DNA from: Hyphomicrobiales bacterium
GTDB lineage: Bacteria > Pseudomonadota > Alphaproteobacteria > Rhizobiales > Beijerinckiaceae
Assembly: GCA_004144595.1 (NCBI GenBank)
Contig: SEEM01000037.1
Location: 1-33,283 of the forward strand
DNA: 33,283 nt
Direction: 5' to 3'
This document shows, piece after piece, positions 25,363-33,283 of the stretch. Under the pieces are notes generated by a model, which saw only the letters and a program-made list of their open reading frames with translations, did no database searches and was not told where the DNA came from. Position numbers and translations under genes: made by a program. The stretch's first letter is position 1. Every line of letters begins with the position of its first letter.

Positions 25363-26826
25363 ATGTACTACGAAGTGCACACGGAGAATATCGCGGCCCG
25401 CGGACACGCGCCGGAGATCGCACCGATCCTGCGCCGTTTCGCGCTCCATCGCCGCGACGGCCAACCCGTGGGCTATGAAGACCTCGCTGCAGCGCTGCTG
25501 CCCGATTTCGGCGAGGACCTGATGATCCTGGAGCCGACGGGCGACGGCGACTATCGCTGGCTGCATTTCGGGCGAGAGATCACCCGCTATTCCGGCGCCA
25601 GCCGCCTCGGTCAGCGCTTGTCCGGTATGCGCGAGCGCGTCGCCCGCTTCTCGATCGACAGCTTCGACCAGGCCCTGGCAGAGGATCGGCCGCTCTATAC
25701 CGTCCATCGCTCGACCGCGACGGTGCGCGTCGCGCTGTGGGAGCGCCTCGTTCTGCCAACCATCACGCGGGACGGGCGCCGCTTCATCGTCGCCTTCAGC
25801 CGGCCCTTGCAGTTCCGCGAGGACCTGCTCAACGCCGTGCTCGAGAGTTCGCCCAGCGGCATCGTCGCCCTGCGCGCCATTCGCGACACAGCCGGCCAGA
25901 TCGAGCAGGCCGTCGTCGTAACCGCCAACCGGCGCGCGGCCGAGTTGAGCGGACGCCCGGAGACCGAGCTCCTCGACACCGATGGCCGCGAGAGCCTGCC
26001 CTTCCTCTCCGATCCCTCGACATGGCGGCGCTGCCTCTACGCCATCGACCTGCAGCGCGCCGACAGCCTTGAGACCTCCTTCACGCGCGACGGCGCAACG
26101 ACCTGGCTTAGGGTCGCGATCGCGCCGCTGGAAGACGGCCTCCTCCTGACTCTGACGGATATCACCGACCTGACGGTCGCCAACCAGACCTTGCAGATGC
26201 GCGCCGCCACACTCGCGCTGGAGATCGGCCGCGAACGCGCCACGCGCCGCGCGCTCTCCGAGGAGATCGACCAGCGGGAGGAGCGCGAGGAAGAGCTGCG
26301 CCGACTCGCCGAGACCGATCCGCTGACCGCGCTGCTCAACCGCCGCTCCTTCACCGACAAGGCCAACGCCGCCATCACTGCCAGCGACGCGGAAGGCACC
26401 GACGTCGCCCTCATCATCGTCGACCTCGATCACTTCAAGCAGGTCAACGACAGCTACGGCCATCCGGCGGGCGATGCGGTGATCCGCGCTTTCGCCGATC
26501 TGCTGCTCGGCCAGTTCCGCAACGAGCAGAATCTCGTCGGCCGCTTCGGCGGCGAGGAATTCGGGGTCCTGCTGCAGGGCTGCAACCTGGCTTCCGCCAT
26601 AGCGAGCGCCCGCCAGATCCAGGACACCCTGCTGACCCGCTCGATGCCGGTCTCCGAAACCCTGGCGCTCAAGGTCACCGCGAGCCTTGGCATCGCCACG
26701 CTTCACCCCGGCGAGACTCTGGCATCCCTGACCGCTCGCGCCGACCAGGCGCTCTACTGCGCCAAGAACGAAGGCCGCAACCGCCTTGGGCTGGCCGAGC
26801 CCACCCCCATCGCCGAAGCCGCCTGA
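25363..26826 (+). CDS. PAS-GGDEF diguanylate cyclase
   Basis: A 487-residue signalling protein that should make cyclic di-GMP. An N-terminal PAS-like region (about residues 45-165) is followed by a second PAS domain (about 170-290), a charged coiled-coil linker, and a GGDEF domain from ETDPLTALLNRRSF onward. The active-site loop is GGEEF at about 396-400, preceded by the metal-binding DLDHFKQVND, so the enzyme should be active. No RxxD inhibitory site lies 5 residues upstream, so product inhibition there is not expected. No membrane segment is seen. The ATG at 25363 has GGGA about 7 bases upstream; an in-frame ATG at 25255 has no ribosome site. It is divergent from the ilvI leader and converges on miaA. 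Confidence 0.9.
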   Translation: MYYEVHTENIAARGHAPEIAPILRRFALHRRDGQPVGYEDLAAALLPDFGEDLMILEPTGDGDYRWLHFGREITRYSGASRLGQRLSGMRERVARFSIDSFDQALAEDRPLYTVHRSTATVRVALWERLVLPTITRDGRRFIVAFSRPLQFREDLLNAVLESSPSGIVALRAIRDTAGQIEQAVVVTANRRAAELSGRPETELLDTDGRESLPFLSDPSTWRRCLYAIDLQRADSLETSFTRDGATTWLRVAIAPLEDGLLLTLTDITDLTVANQTLQMRAATLALEIGRERATRRALSEEIDQREEREEELRRLAETDPLTALLNRRSFTDKANAAITASDAEGTDVALIIVDLDHFKQVNDSYGHPAGDAVIRAFADLLLGQFRNEQNLVGRFGGEEFGVLLQGCNLASAIASARQIQDTLLTRSMPVSETLALKVTASLGIATLHPGETLASLTARADQALYCAKNEGRNRLGLAEPTPIAEAA

Positions 26827-26852
26827 GGTTCAGCGCTCGCGTTGGCAGTGCA

Positions 26853-26901
26853 AGCCCTCATGCCGAGCAGCCGCGAAGCGGCGTCTCGAAGGATGAGGGC
26901 T
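26853..26901. repeat. Long palindromic repeat between convergent genes
   Basis: Outer arms AGCCCTCAT (26853-26861) and ATGAGGGCT (26893-26901), a middle CGAG/CTCG pair, and inner GCCGC/GCGGC around GAA. It lies between the diguanylate cyclase stop (26826) and the miaA stop (26922). It resembles a palindrome type (GCGTCTCGAAGGATGAGGG) seen repeatedly in Rhizobiales genomes, from memory. A two-way terminator role is likely. Confidence 0.6.
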
Positions 26902-26921
26902 CAGGATGTCAGACCGAGCAA

Positions 26922-27851
26922 TCAGCAGCCGAGCCGCCGAACCGCAACGTCCAGCGCGGCCTCGGGCGCGACCGCCTCCCAGCCTGCCATCTGGTGCCGG
27001 AACCACGTCACCTGCCGCTTGGCATAGGCACGGGTATCGGCCTGGCCGCGCCGGATCGCCTCTTCCAGACTGACCTGGCCATCGAGATGGGCGATCAGAC
27101 CGGGCACGCCATGGGCCCGCATGACCGGCAGAAGCGGATCGAGCCCGCGCTGCTTCAGCCGCACGACTTCGCCCAGCGCGCCCTCGTCCATCATCGCCTC
27201 GAAACGCCCATCGATCCGCGCCTTCACCGTCTCGCGATCGGGAAGCACGAAAAACCGCAGCATTGGCGCGCCGCCGAGCGGGCCGGGCTCGCGCTCCCCC
27301 TGAAAGCTCGCCAGGGAACGCCCCGTCGCCCGGAAGACCTCCAGCGCCCTCATGATCCGCATCCGGTCGCTCGGGAGCAGCCGCACCGCCATGACGGGAT
27401 CGCAGGCCGCGAGCTCTTCGTGAAGCGCGGCTGTCTCGCGTCCTTCCGCATCCGCCCGGAACGCTGCCCGGACCGCCTCCGGCACCGGCGGCATCGCCGA
27501 GAACCCCTCGGTGACCGCCTTGAAATAGAGCCCGGTACCGCCGACCAGGATCGGCAGCGAGCCCTCCGCCCGCAACGCCTCGAGCAGTTCCGCCACATCG
27601 GCGGCATAGCGCATCGCCGAATAATTCACCGCGCCGTCGACATGCCCATAGAGCCGATGCGGCACCATCGCCTCCTCGGCCGCACTCGGCCGGGCGGAGA
27701 GGATCCGCAGATCGGCATAGACCTGCATGGAATCGGCGTTGACCACCGTCCCACCCGTGCGGCGCGCGATCTCGATCGCCAGCGCCGACTTGCCGCTCGC
27801 GGTCGGACCTGCGATGAGCACCGCGCCGAATTGCCCTGCCGCTTTCCCCAC
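26922..27851 (-). CDS. miaA: tRNA dimethylallyltransferase
   Basis: Adds the isopentenyl group to A37 of tRNAs that read codons starting with U. The P-loop is [18 protein letters not shown] at the N-terminus. [28 protein letters not shown] and the C-terminal [18 protein letters not shown] segment are MiaA hallmarks. About 309 residues, a normal length. I use the GTG at 27851 as start because AGGA lies 5 bases upstream; a GTG at 27863 is also possible and would touch the serB start codon. Divergent from serB with at most 12 bp between start codons, so its promoter must lie inside serB. Confidence 0.93.
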   Translation of the reverse strand: MGKAAGQFGAVLIAGPTASGKSALAIEIARRTGGTVVNADSMQVYADLRILSARPSAAEEAMVPHRLYGHVDGAVNYSAMRYAADVAELLEALRAEGSLPILVGGTGLYFKAVTEGFSAMPPVPEAVRAAFRADAEGRETAALHEELAACDPVMAVRLLPSDRMRIMRALEVFRATGRSLASFQGEREPGPLGGAPMLRFFVLPDRETVKARIDGRFEAMMDEGALGEVVRLKQRGLDPLLPVMRAHGVPGLIAHLDGQVSLEEAIRRGQADTRAYAKRQVTWFRHQMAGWEAVAPEAALDVAVRRLGC

Positions 27852-27863
27852 CGGGTTCCTCAC

Positions 27864-28751
27864 ATGCTCGTCGCCACGCTCGTATCCGCCCACGGCCAGG
27901 CGCTTGTCGGCGATGCCCTGCTTGCCAGCCTCGTCCGCTCCGTGCCCGGCATCACCGGCACGGCTGTGCTCGACGGCGCGATCTCCGCCGACCTCTTCGC
28001 GGAAGCGGCCGACGCGCGCAAGCTCGAAGCCGATATCCGCGCCGCTCTGGACGGCGCCACGATCGACATCATCGTCCAGCCGGCAGCGACCCGCCGCAAG
28101 GCGCTGTTCCTCGCCGACATGGATTCGACCATGATCGGCCAGGAATGCATCGACGAGCTCGCCGCCTTCGTGGGCCTGAAGGAGCATGTCGCCGCCATCA
28201 CCGAGCGGGCGATGCGCGGCGAAATCGAGTTCGAGCCTGCTTTGCGCGAGCGAGTCGGCTTGCTGAAGGGTGTGCCGCTCTCCGTCGTCGGCGAGATCAT
28301 CCGCGACCGCATCACGCTGACGCCGGGCGGGCGCGAACTTGTCCGGACGATGCGCGCGAATGGCGGCTACACCGCCCTGGTCTCGGGTGGCTTCACCGTC
28401 TTCACCGGGCCGATCGGCCAGACCATCGGCTTCGACGAGCACCGTTCCAACACCTTGCTCGCCAATGACGGCGTCCTGAACGGCGAGGTCGCCGACCCGA
28501 TCCTCGGCAAGCAGGCCAAGCTCGACGCACTCGTCGAACTGCGCGCCCGCTTCGAGCTCACGCCCGCGCAGACCATGGCCGTCGGCGACGGTGCCAACGA
28601 CCTCGCCATGCTGGGCGAAGCGGGACTGGGCGCAGCCTTCCGCGCCAAGCCTGCGGTCGCGGCTGCTGCCGACGCCCGGCTCGACCATGCCGATCTCACC
28701 GCGCTGCTCTATGCCCAGGGCTACACGGGCAGCGAGATCATCCGAGGCTGA
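27864..28751 (+). CDS. serB: Phosphoserine phosphatase
   Basis: The last step of serine synthesis, hydrolysing phosphoserine. The 295-residue HAD-superfamily enzyme has motif [19 protein letters not shown] (first Asp is the nucleophile), motif [15 protein letters not shown], the Lys in [10 protein letters not shown], and motif [20 protein letters not shown] with the metal-binding Asp. The N-terminal 80 residues form the usual small extension domain. No Shine-Dalgarno precedes the ATG, and the start codon lies 12 bp from the miaA start, so a leaderless or very short-leader transcript is possible. Its stop codon abuts that of the cupin gene, with no bases between. Confidence 0.95.
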   Translation: MLVATLVSAHGQALVGDALLASLVRSVPGITGTAVLDGAISADLFAEAADARKLEADIRAALDGATIDIIVQPAATRRKALFLADMDSTMIGQECIDELAAFVGLKEHVAAITERAMRGEIEFEPALRERVGLLKGVPLSVVGEIIRDRITLTPGGRELVRTMRANGGYTALVSGGFTVFTGPIGQTIGFDEHRSNTLLANDGVLNGEVADPILGKQAKLDALVELRARFELTPAQTMAVGDGANDLAMLGEAGLGAAFRAKPAVAAAADARLDHADLTALLYAQGYTGSEIIRG

Positions 28752-29093
28752 TCAGTCGACGATGAAGAGCTTCGCGCCGGTCTTGGTCGCGGAGCGATGC
28801 GCCTCGGCATTGTCGGCGACCTGATAGCTCATGCCGGCCCGCATCGGCAGCACGCGCCCGTCGGCGAGCGTGGTCTCCATCTCGCCTTCGAGGCACAGGA
28901 TGATGTGCCCCTTCGAGCACCAGTGGTCGGCGACATAGCCCGGCGAATATTCGACCATCCGCACCCGGATGCGGTTCTCCTCCGGGCCGAAATACTGGAC
29001 GCGCCAGGTCGCCTCGCCGCTGTCGCCGGCATGGTGCTCGACGGGAATTGTCGCCCAATCGGTGGTGACGAAGGGGATTTCGCTGAGCTTCAT
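28752..29093 (-). CDS. Cupin-fold protein with DHWC motif
   Basis: A 113-residue single-domain cupin. The segment RVRMVEYSPGYVADHWCSKGHIILCLEGEMETTLADGR contains the first cupin motif; His in ADHWC and in KGH are likely metal ligands. It matches a small conserved cupin family known by this DHxW/DHCW-type motif, with no established reaction. The start has GGAGAG 6-8 bases upstream. It converges with serB with no gap (stop codons form TGATCA). A family A repeat and a terminator lie between it and degP. Confidence 0.85.
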   Translation of the reverse strand: MKLSEIPFVTTDWATIPVEHHAGDSGEATWRVQYFGPEENRIRVRMVEYSPGYVADHWCSKGHIILCLEGEMETTLADGRVLPMRAGMSYQVADNAEAHRSATKTGAKLFIVD

Positions 29094-29194
29094 CTCGGTC
29101 TCTCCGGGCGCGCCCGATCCGCGGCGCCACGCTTCGTTTTTAGAGCATGCCCTTGCGGGTTAGAATTGTGTCGTCACGGACGAACGCGCCCTTC

Positions 29195-29289
29195 CCGTCA
29201 TGGTCGGGGTTGTCCCGACCATCCACGTCTTCATTGGTCAAGCGCGGTGGTCAAGACGTGGATGCTCGCCACAAGGGCGAGCATGACGG
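29195..29289. repeat. Paired-hairpin intergenic repeat, family A, copy 2 (inverted)
   Basis: The reverse complement of the copy at 3532-3626, of identical 95-bp length and nearly identical in both hairpins. The only notable difference is in the central spacer. It lies between the cupin gene start and the degP terminator. Confidence 0.8.
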
Positions 29290-29313
29290 GGCTCCGCCTG
29301 CCCGGCCAGTGAC

Positions 29314-29346
29314 GAAAACAAAAAGGGCGGCCTGTCGGGCCGCCCT
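29314..29346 (-). terminator. Intrinsic terminator of degP
   Basis: Arms AGGGCGGCC (29324-29332) and GGCCGCCCT (29338-29346) form a perfect 9-bp stem with a 5-base loop. On the minus strand it is followed by TTTTGTTTTCG. It begins 27 bases past the degP stop codon. Confidence 0.88.
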
Positions 29347-29372
29347 CTCGAATTCTGCTAATGCCGTCAGTC

Positions 29373-30890
29373 TCAGTTCATCGACACCGCGACGAAGCGG
29401 ACCTCGCCCTGGCCGTTCGAGACGAGCAGGAGGGCCGACTTCTTGCCCTCCTTTTTCAGCGCGTCGATCCGCCTGGTCACGTCCTGCGGCGCATTGACCG
29501 GCTCCTGGCCGACCTCGACGATCAGCTCGCCGACGAGGATGCGCTTGTCGGCCGCGTTCGAGTTGGCGTCGACCTTGGTGATGACCACGCCCTTGAGGCC
29601 GTCCTTGATCGTATAGCGCTTCCGGAGCTCGTCCGTCTGCGGCGAGAACTCGAGGCCGAGCGCGCTGGTGACGGCCGGCTTAGCCGGCTCGGCGGTCGGC
29701 TTGTTCGCCGCAGCCGTCTGGACCTTCTCGCCGTCCTCCAGACGGCCGAGCTTGACCGTCTTGATCTCTTCCTTGCCCTTGCGGATCACCACGAGCGGCA
29801 CGTCCTTGCCGACCGGGGTGGCCGCGACGATGCGCGGCAGGTCGCGCGAATCCTTCACGTCCTTGCCGTCGAACTTGACGATGACGTCGCCGGTTTCGAG
29901 CCCCGCCGGCTTGGCCGGGCCTTTCTCGTCGATGCCGGCGACCAGCGCGCCGCGCGCCGTGCCCAGGCCGAGCGCCTCGGCGGTGGCATCATCGACGGTC
30001 TGGATGCGCACGCCGAGCCAGCCGCGCCGGGTCTCGCCGAACTCCTTGAGCTGGTCGACGACATTGGTCGCCAGCGTCGAGGGCACGGCGAAGCCGATGC
30101 CGACCGAACCGCCCGTCGGCGACAGGATCGCCGTGTTGATGCCGATGACCTCGCCGGCCATGTTGAACAGCGGGCCACCGGAGTTGCCCTTGTTGATGGC
30201 CGCGTCGGTCTGGATATAGGTGTCGTAGGGGCCCTGGCTGATGTCGCGGTTGCGGGCCGAGACGATGCCCGAGGAGACCGAGCCGCCGAGGCCGAACGGG
30301 TTGCCGATCGCCATCACGGGGTCGCCGATCCGCATCTTGTCGGAATCGCCGAACTTGACCGCCGGCAACGGCTTGTCGTGCTTCACGCGGAGCACGGCGA
30401 GGTCGACCTTGCTGTCCTTGCCGATGACCTCGGCCTTGAGACGCAGGCCGTCGTTGAAGATCACGGTGATCTCATTGGCGTCGCCGATGACGTGGTTGTT
30501 GGTGACCACGATGCCGGAGGCGTCGACCACGAAGCCGGAGCCGGCCGATTGCGAGCGACGCTGCTGCGGCGCCTGGCGCTCGCCCTGCTGGTTGCGGCGG
30601 TTGAAGAATTCCTCGAACAGGTCGCCGAATGGCGTGTCCGGGCCGAGCTGCGGCAATTGCGGCAGGTTGCGGCCCTTTGTGTCGTTGGTGGTGACGGCCG
30701 CGATGTTGACCACCGCCGGCATGACCTTGTCGACGAGATCGGCAAGCGAGGTCTGCCCCTGGAGGAGCGGCGTATTGGCCTGCGCATGCCCCGGCGCCAG
30801 CACCGGCGAGGCCAGCAGCGCGAGCCCGGCGACGCCGGCTGCGAGAGCGATGCGGACAGGCCTGGCTGCGGAGAGGGTGTTCGATGCCAT
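29373..30890 (-). CDS. degP: Do family periplasmic serine protease/chaperone (DegP-like)
   Basis: Degrades or refolds damaged envelope proteins in the periplasm. The 505-residue protein has a signal peptide ending at GHAQA near residue 38. The trypsin-like domain carries His133 (TNNHVIG), Asp163 (VDLAVLRV) and Ser237 (KGNSGGPL). A Q-rich linker loop (residues about 97-115) precedes it, and two PDZ domains follow, with a Pro/Ala-rich linker (KPTAEPAKPAVT) between them. The ATG at 30890 is chosen for AGGA 6 bases upstream and a compact signal peptide. An ATG 12 bases earlier is also in frame. It ends the hflK-hflC-DUF2065 run but has a 160-bp gap before it containing paired direct repeats, so it probably has its own promoter. 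Confidence 0.95.
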   Translation of the reverse strand: MASNTLSAARPVRIALAAGVAGLALLASPVLAPGHAQANTPLLQGQTSLADLVDKVMPAVVNIAAVTTNDTKGRNLPQLPQLGPDTPFGDLFEEFFNRRNQQGERQAPQQRRSQSAGSGFVVDASGIVVTNNHVIGDANEITVIFNDGLRLKAEVIGKDSKVDLAVLRVKHDKPLPAVKFGDSDKMRIGDPVMAIGNPFGLGGSVSSGIVSARNRDISQGPYDTYIQTDAAINKGNSGGPLFNMAGEVIGINTAILSPTGGSVGIGFAVPSTLATNVVDQLKEFGETRRGWLGVRIQTVDDATAEALGLGTARGALVAGIDEKGPAKPAGLETGDVIVKFDGKDVKDSRDLPRIVAATPVGKDVPLVVIRKGKEEIKTVKLGRLEDGEKVQTAAANKPTAEPAKPAVTSALGLEFSPQTDELRKRYTIKDGLKGVVITKVDANSNAADKRILVGELIVEVGQEPVNAPQDVTRRIDALKKEGKKSALLLVSNGQGEVRFVAVSMN

Positions 30891-31007
30891 AGGGGTCCTC
30901 ATGTTCGGAAGAATGCGTGCCGATCGAATCAGCCAGGCGCGCCCAGTGCCGCGAGGCAGGCGAGCGCGCCCGATGATTGAACTCCGAAATGCGGCGGAAG
31001 GGCGACG

Positions 31008-31036
31008 CACGATCATGTCATCGAACACGATCATGT
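31008..31036. repeat. Paired 11-bp direct repeats upstream of degP
   Basis: CACGATCATGT occurs at 31008-31018 and again at 31026-31036, an 18-bp period, 118-146 bp before the degP start codon and just past the DUF2065 stop. Tandem direct repeats in a promoter region often bind response regulators. The binding protein is unknown. Confidence 0.45.
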
Positions 31037-31050
31037 GCCTGCGCCCGCGC

Positions 31051-31242
31051 CTACCAGACGCCTCGCGCGGCCCAGACCAGGATCACGCCCAGCACCGCCG
31101 AGCCGATGCCGATGAGCCGCATCCGGTCCGGCGGGGTTTCCGCCGCGCTGCGGAGGGCATCCTTCGCCAGATGCGGGATCGCGGCGAAGAGAATGCCCTC
31201 GATAGCGAAGACCAGGCCGAGCGCCGCGACGAAATCAAGCAT
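31051..31242 (-). CDS. DUF2065 family small membrane protein
   Basis: A 63-residue protein with two hydrophobic helices (VAALGLVFAIEGILFAAIP and LIGIGSAVLGVILVWAARG). The helix order, the IEG in the first helix and the GxxxxxxGxxxVW in the second are typical of DUF2065. In many proteobacteria this gene follows hflC, as here, where it starts 18 bp after the hflC stop. Function is unknown; a role with the HflKC complex is suggested only by this conserved position. Confidence 0.88.
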   Translation of the reverse strand: MLDFVAALGLVFAIEGILFAAIPHLAKDALRSAAETPPDRMRLIGIGSAVLGVILVWAARGVW

Positions 31243-31260
31243 TCGCGTCGCTAGCCATGA

Positions 31261-32196
31261 TCAGGGCCGGGCAGGCGCAGGCTGGGCAGGCGTCGCCGGA
31301 GCGGTGGCCTGGCCGTCCTGACGCTGCGCGTTCGGGCCGTTGAAATACCGGAAGAACGGCGAATCCGGCGTCAGCACCATCCGCGTGTCCCCCGGCTTGA
31401 TGCTGGCCTCATAGGCCTGCATCGAGCGGTAGAAGGAGAAGAACTCCGGATCCTTGCCGAAGACCTCGGCGAAGACCTTGTTGCGCTCAGCCTCGCCCGC
31501 GCCGCGAATCTCGTCGGAGTGCTGCTGCGCCTCCGCCACGATCACGGTCGAGTCCCTGTCGGCCCGCGCCTTGATCTCCTGCGACTGCTGGCCGCCGAGC
31601 GCGCGTGCTTCCGCCGCCTCGCGCTGACGCTCGGTCTGCATGCGCTGGAACACCGCCGCGGAGTTAGCCGCCGGCAGATCGACGCGCCGCAGCCGGACAT
31701 CGACGACCGACATGCCGAAACGAGCGGCCTCGCGGTTCACGTCGTCGCGAATGCGGTTCATCAAGCGCGTGCGCTCGGTGCGCACCATCGCCGTGAAGCT
31801 GGCTTCCGCCAGTACGGAGCGGACATTGCCGTTCACGATCGAGGCAAGCTGCGAGTTGGCGCGCGGGATGTTGTTGACCGCCTGGTAGAAGCGCAGCGGA
31901 TCGGAGATCCGATAGCGGGTGAAGGCATCGACGACGAGACGCTTCTGGTCCGAGGCAATGATTTCCTGGGCCGGGAGGTCGAGATCGAGGATGCGGTTAT
32001 CGAGCAGGGTCACCTGCTCGAACGGAGCCGGAAGCTTGAAGTACAGGCCGGGCGCCGTGACGACGCTGCGGATAGCGCCGAGGCGCAGGACGAGGGCCGA
32101 CTGCGTCTGCGAGACCACGAAGGTCGAAGCATAGAGCACGACGGCGACGATGATGAGGACGACGAGAAGCGCGCCGCGCAACACGGAAGAGTTCAT
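31261..32196 (-). CDS. hflC: HflC, subunit of the FtsH-modulating HflKC complex
   Basis: A 311-residue SPFH/prohibitin-domain protein anchored by an N-terminal helix (RGALLVVLIIVAVVLYASTFVV, residues 7-28). The SPFH domain runs from about residue 30 to 220 (LVLRLGAIRSVVTAPGLYFKLP near its start). A long charged coiled coil follows (QTERQREAAEARALGGQQSQEIKARADRD), then SFYRSMQAYEASI and a Pro/Ala-rich tail. With HflK it forms the periplasm-facing cage around the FtsH protease. The start codon overlaps the hflK stop (ATGA at 32196-32193), so subunit synthesis is coupled. Confidence 0.95.
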   Translation of the reverse strand: MNSSVLRGALLVVLIIVAVVLYASTFVVSQTQSALVLRLGAIRSVVTAPGLYFKLPAPFEQVTLLDNRILDLDLPAQEIIASDQKRLVVDAFTRYRISDPLRFYQAVNNIPRANSQLASIVNGNVRSVLAEASFTAMVRTERTRLMNRIRDDVNREAARFGMSVVDVRLRRVDLPAANSAAVFQRMQTERQREAAEARALGGQQSQEIKARADRDSTVIVAEAQQHSDEIRGAGEAERNKVFAEVFGKDPEFFSFYRSMQAYEASIKPGDTRMVLTPDSPFFRYFNGPNAQRQDGQATAPATPAQPAPARP

Positions 32197-33283
32197 CGCA
32201 GAGCCCCTCCCTGCTGCTGGCCCGGAGCCGGACGCCGCTGCTGGAGCTGGTCGAGCGGCAGGTAAGGCACCACGCCCTGCCCGTTGCCTGTCGAGTCGAG
32301 GATGATCTTGTCCGTCCCGCCCATCACGCGTTCCATCGTCTCCAGGAAGAGACGCTCGCGCGTCACAGCCGGAGCGTTCTTGTATTGCTCGTACACCGCA
32401 TTGAAGCGGCTTGCCTGACCACGCGCTTCTGCGACGGTCTGCTCCTTGAAGGCTTCAGCCGCCTGAGTCAGCTGCGCGGCACGGCCGCGTGCCTCCGGCA
32501 CGACGCGGTTCGCATAGGTCTGCGCCTCGTTGCGCAGGCGTTCCTGGTCGGCGCGAGCCGCCTGGACGTCGCGGAACGCGTCGATGACCTGTTGCGGCGG
32601 GTCGACCTTCTGGAGCTGGACGAGGCTGATGCGCACGCCGGCATTATAGCCGTTGAGCGTGTCCTGCATCAGCTGTCGCACCTCGGTCTCGATCGCGCCG
32701 CGATCGGTCGTCAGCACAGGCTGGATGTTGCGCCGGCCGATGATCTCGCGCATCGCGCTTTCGGCCACGGCCTTCACCGTGCCTGGCGGGTCCTGAATGT
32801 TGAAGACGTAGTTCTCGGGCGCGGCCGGGTCGATCTGCCACTGCACGATGAAATCGATATCGACGATGTTCTCGTCGCCGGTGAGCATCAGGCTCTCTTC
32901 GATGACGTCGGTCTGGCGCGAGGTCCTGACCGATTCGACCGTCCGGAAGCCGACCTCGGTGGTGATCACGTTGGTCACCTGCGGCTTGATCACGTTGCCG
33001 ATCGGATAGGGCCAGTTCCAGTTCGGACCCTCGCCGGTCTTGCCGGCGAAGCGGCCGAACACGACGTTGAGGCCGACTTCGTTTGGCCGCACGAAATAGA
33101 TGCCGGAGCCGAGCCAGATCAGGACCAGGAGCAACCCTCCCAGGATCAGCCCGCGCCCGCCGATATTGCCGCCGGGAACGAGGTTCTTCAGCCGGTCCTG
33201 GCCACGCCGCAGCATTTCCTCGAGATCGGGCGGGTTGCCGTTGCCCCCGCCGCCACCTGAACCGCCGCCGCCCCATGGACCGC
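32193..33283 (-). CDS. hflK: HflK, subunit of the FtsH-modulating HflKC complex, 5' end cut off
   Basis: The frame is open to the window edge, so the first codons are missing. About 362 residues are visible. They begin with a Gly-rich N-terminal stretch (GPWGGGGSGGGGNGN), then PPDLEEMLRRGQDRLKN, a membrane helix (GLILGGLLLVLIWLGSGIYFV), and the SPFH domain with VRPNEVGLNVVFGRF and GPNWNWPYPIGNV. The coiled-coil region and a Gln/Pro-rich C-terminus complete it. The Gly-rich start and the EExLRRGQ motif are standard for HflK. An internal ATG inside that motif is not the start. It is translationally coupled to hflC. Confidence 0.95.
   Translation of the reverse strand, partial: GPWGGGGSGGGGGNGNPPDLEEMLRRGQDRLKNLVPGGNIGGRGLILGGLLLVLIWLGSGIYFVRPNEVGLNVVFGRFAGKTGEGPNWNWPYPIGNVIKPQVTNVITTEVGFRTVESVRTSRQTDVIEESLMLTGDENIVDIDFIVQWQIDPAAPENYVFNIQDPPGTVKAVAESAMREIIGRRNIQPVLTTDRGAIETEVRQLMQDTLNGYNAGVRISLVQLQKVDPPQQVIDAFRDVQAARADQERLRNEAQTYANRVVPEARGRAAQLTQAAEAFKEQTVAEARGQASRFNAVYEQYKNAPAVTRERLFLETMERVMGGTDKIILDSTGNGQGVVPYLPLDQLQQRRPAPGQQQGGALR

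Overview
The window looks like chromosomal core sequence from a GC-rich alphaproteobacterium of the order Hyphomicrobiales (Rhizobiales). A Bosea-like genus is my best guess; that is an inference from protein style, GC content and gene order, not a database result. Key signs are the order hflK-hflC-DUF2065-degP, then serB back-to-back with miaA, then ilvI, ilvN and ilvC, together with many short palindromic intergenic repeats. I see no phage, insertion sequence, CRISPR array or rRNA.

Layout, left to right. 1-950: 3' part of an M20 metallopeptidase. 957-1827: a proline-rich small protein and an RcnB-like exported protein. 1916-1991: tRNA-Lys(CTT). 2131-3402: NCS2 uracil/xanthine permease. 3640-5390: leuA with a leucine-rich leader peptide and attenuator-like RNA. 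5631-6682: a YoaK/DUF1275 membrane protein and a small lipoprotein. 6793-12499 (minus): a tight run reading pdxY, endonuclease/exonuclease/phosphatase, PhzF, NUDIX, M3 peptidase. 12778-15583 (minus): a NitT/TauT-type ABC transporter. 15770-16294: DedA protein. 16475-16848 (minus): two tiny membrane proteins. 17173-18873 (minus): a TetR-family regulator and ilvC. 19016-19561: DUF924 protein. 19672-25195 (minus): the ilvI operon (leader peptide, ilvI, racemase, GST, ilvN, FAD monooxygenase, small membrane protein). 25363-26826: diguanylate cyclase. 26922-28751: miaA and serB, divergent. 28752-29093: cupin. 29373-33283 (minus): hflK-hflC-DUF2065-degP.

The unifying theme is branched-chain amino acid synthesis. 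IlvI/IlvN (acetohydroxyacid synthase), IlvC (ketol-acid reductoisomerase) and LeuA (isopropylmalate synthase) all lie in this window. Two of the transcription units, leuA and ilvI, start with short leader peptides packed with Leu or Leu/Ile/Val codons, followed by mutually exclusive RNA hairpins. This is the layout of ribosome-mediated attenuation. ilvC instead follows a TetR-family gene whose upstream region carries a perfect inverted repeat. A 45-bp second copy of the ilvC 3' end, differing only by two synonymous changes, lies just downstream of ilvC and suggests past duplication or gene replacement.

A second theme is repeats. Two families of roughly 95-109 bp paired-hairpin elements (five copies) and one further palindrome fill intergenic spaces, mostly within 15 bp of stop codons.
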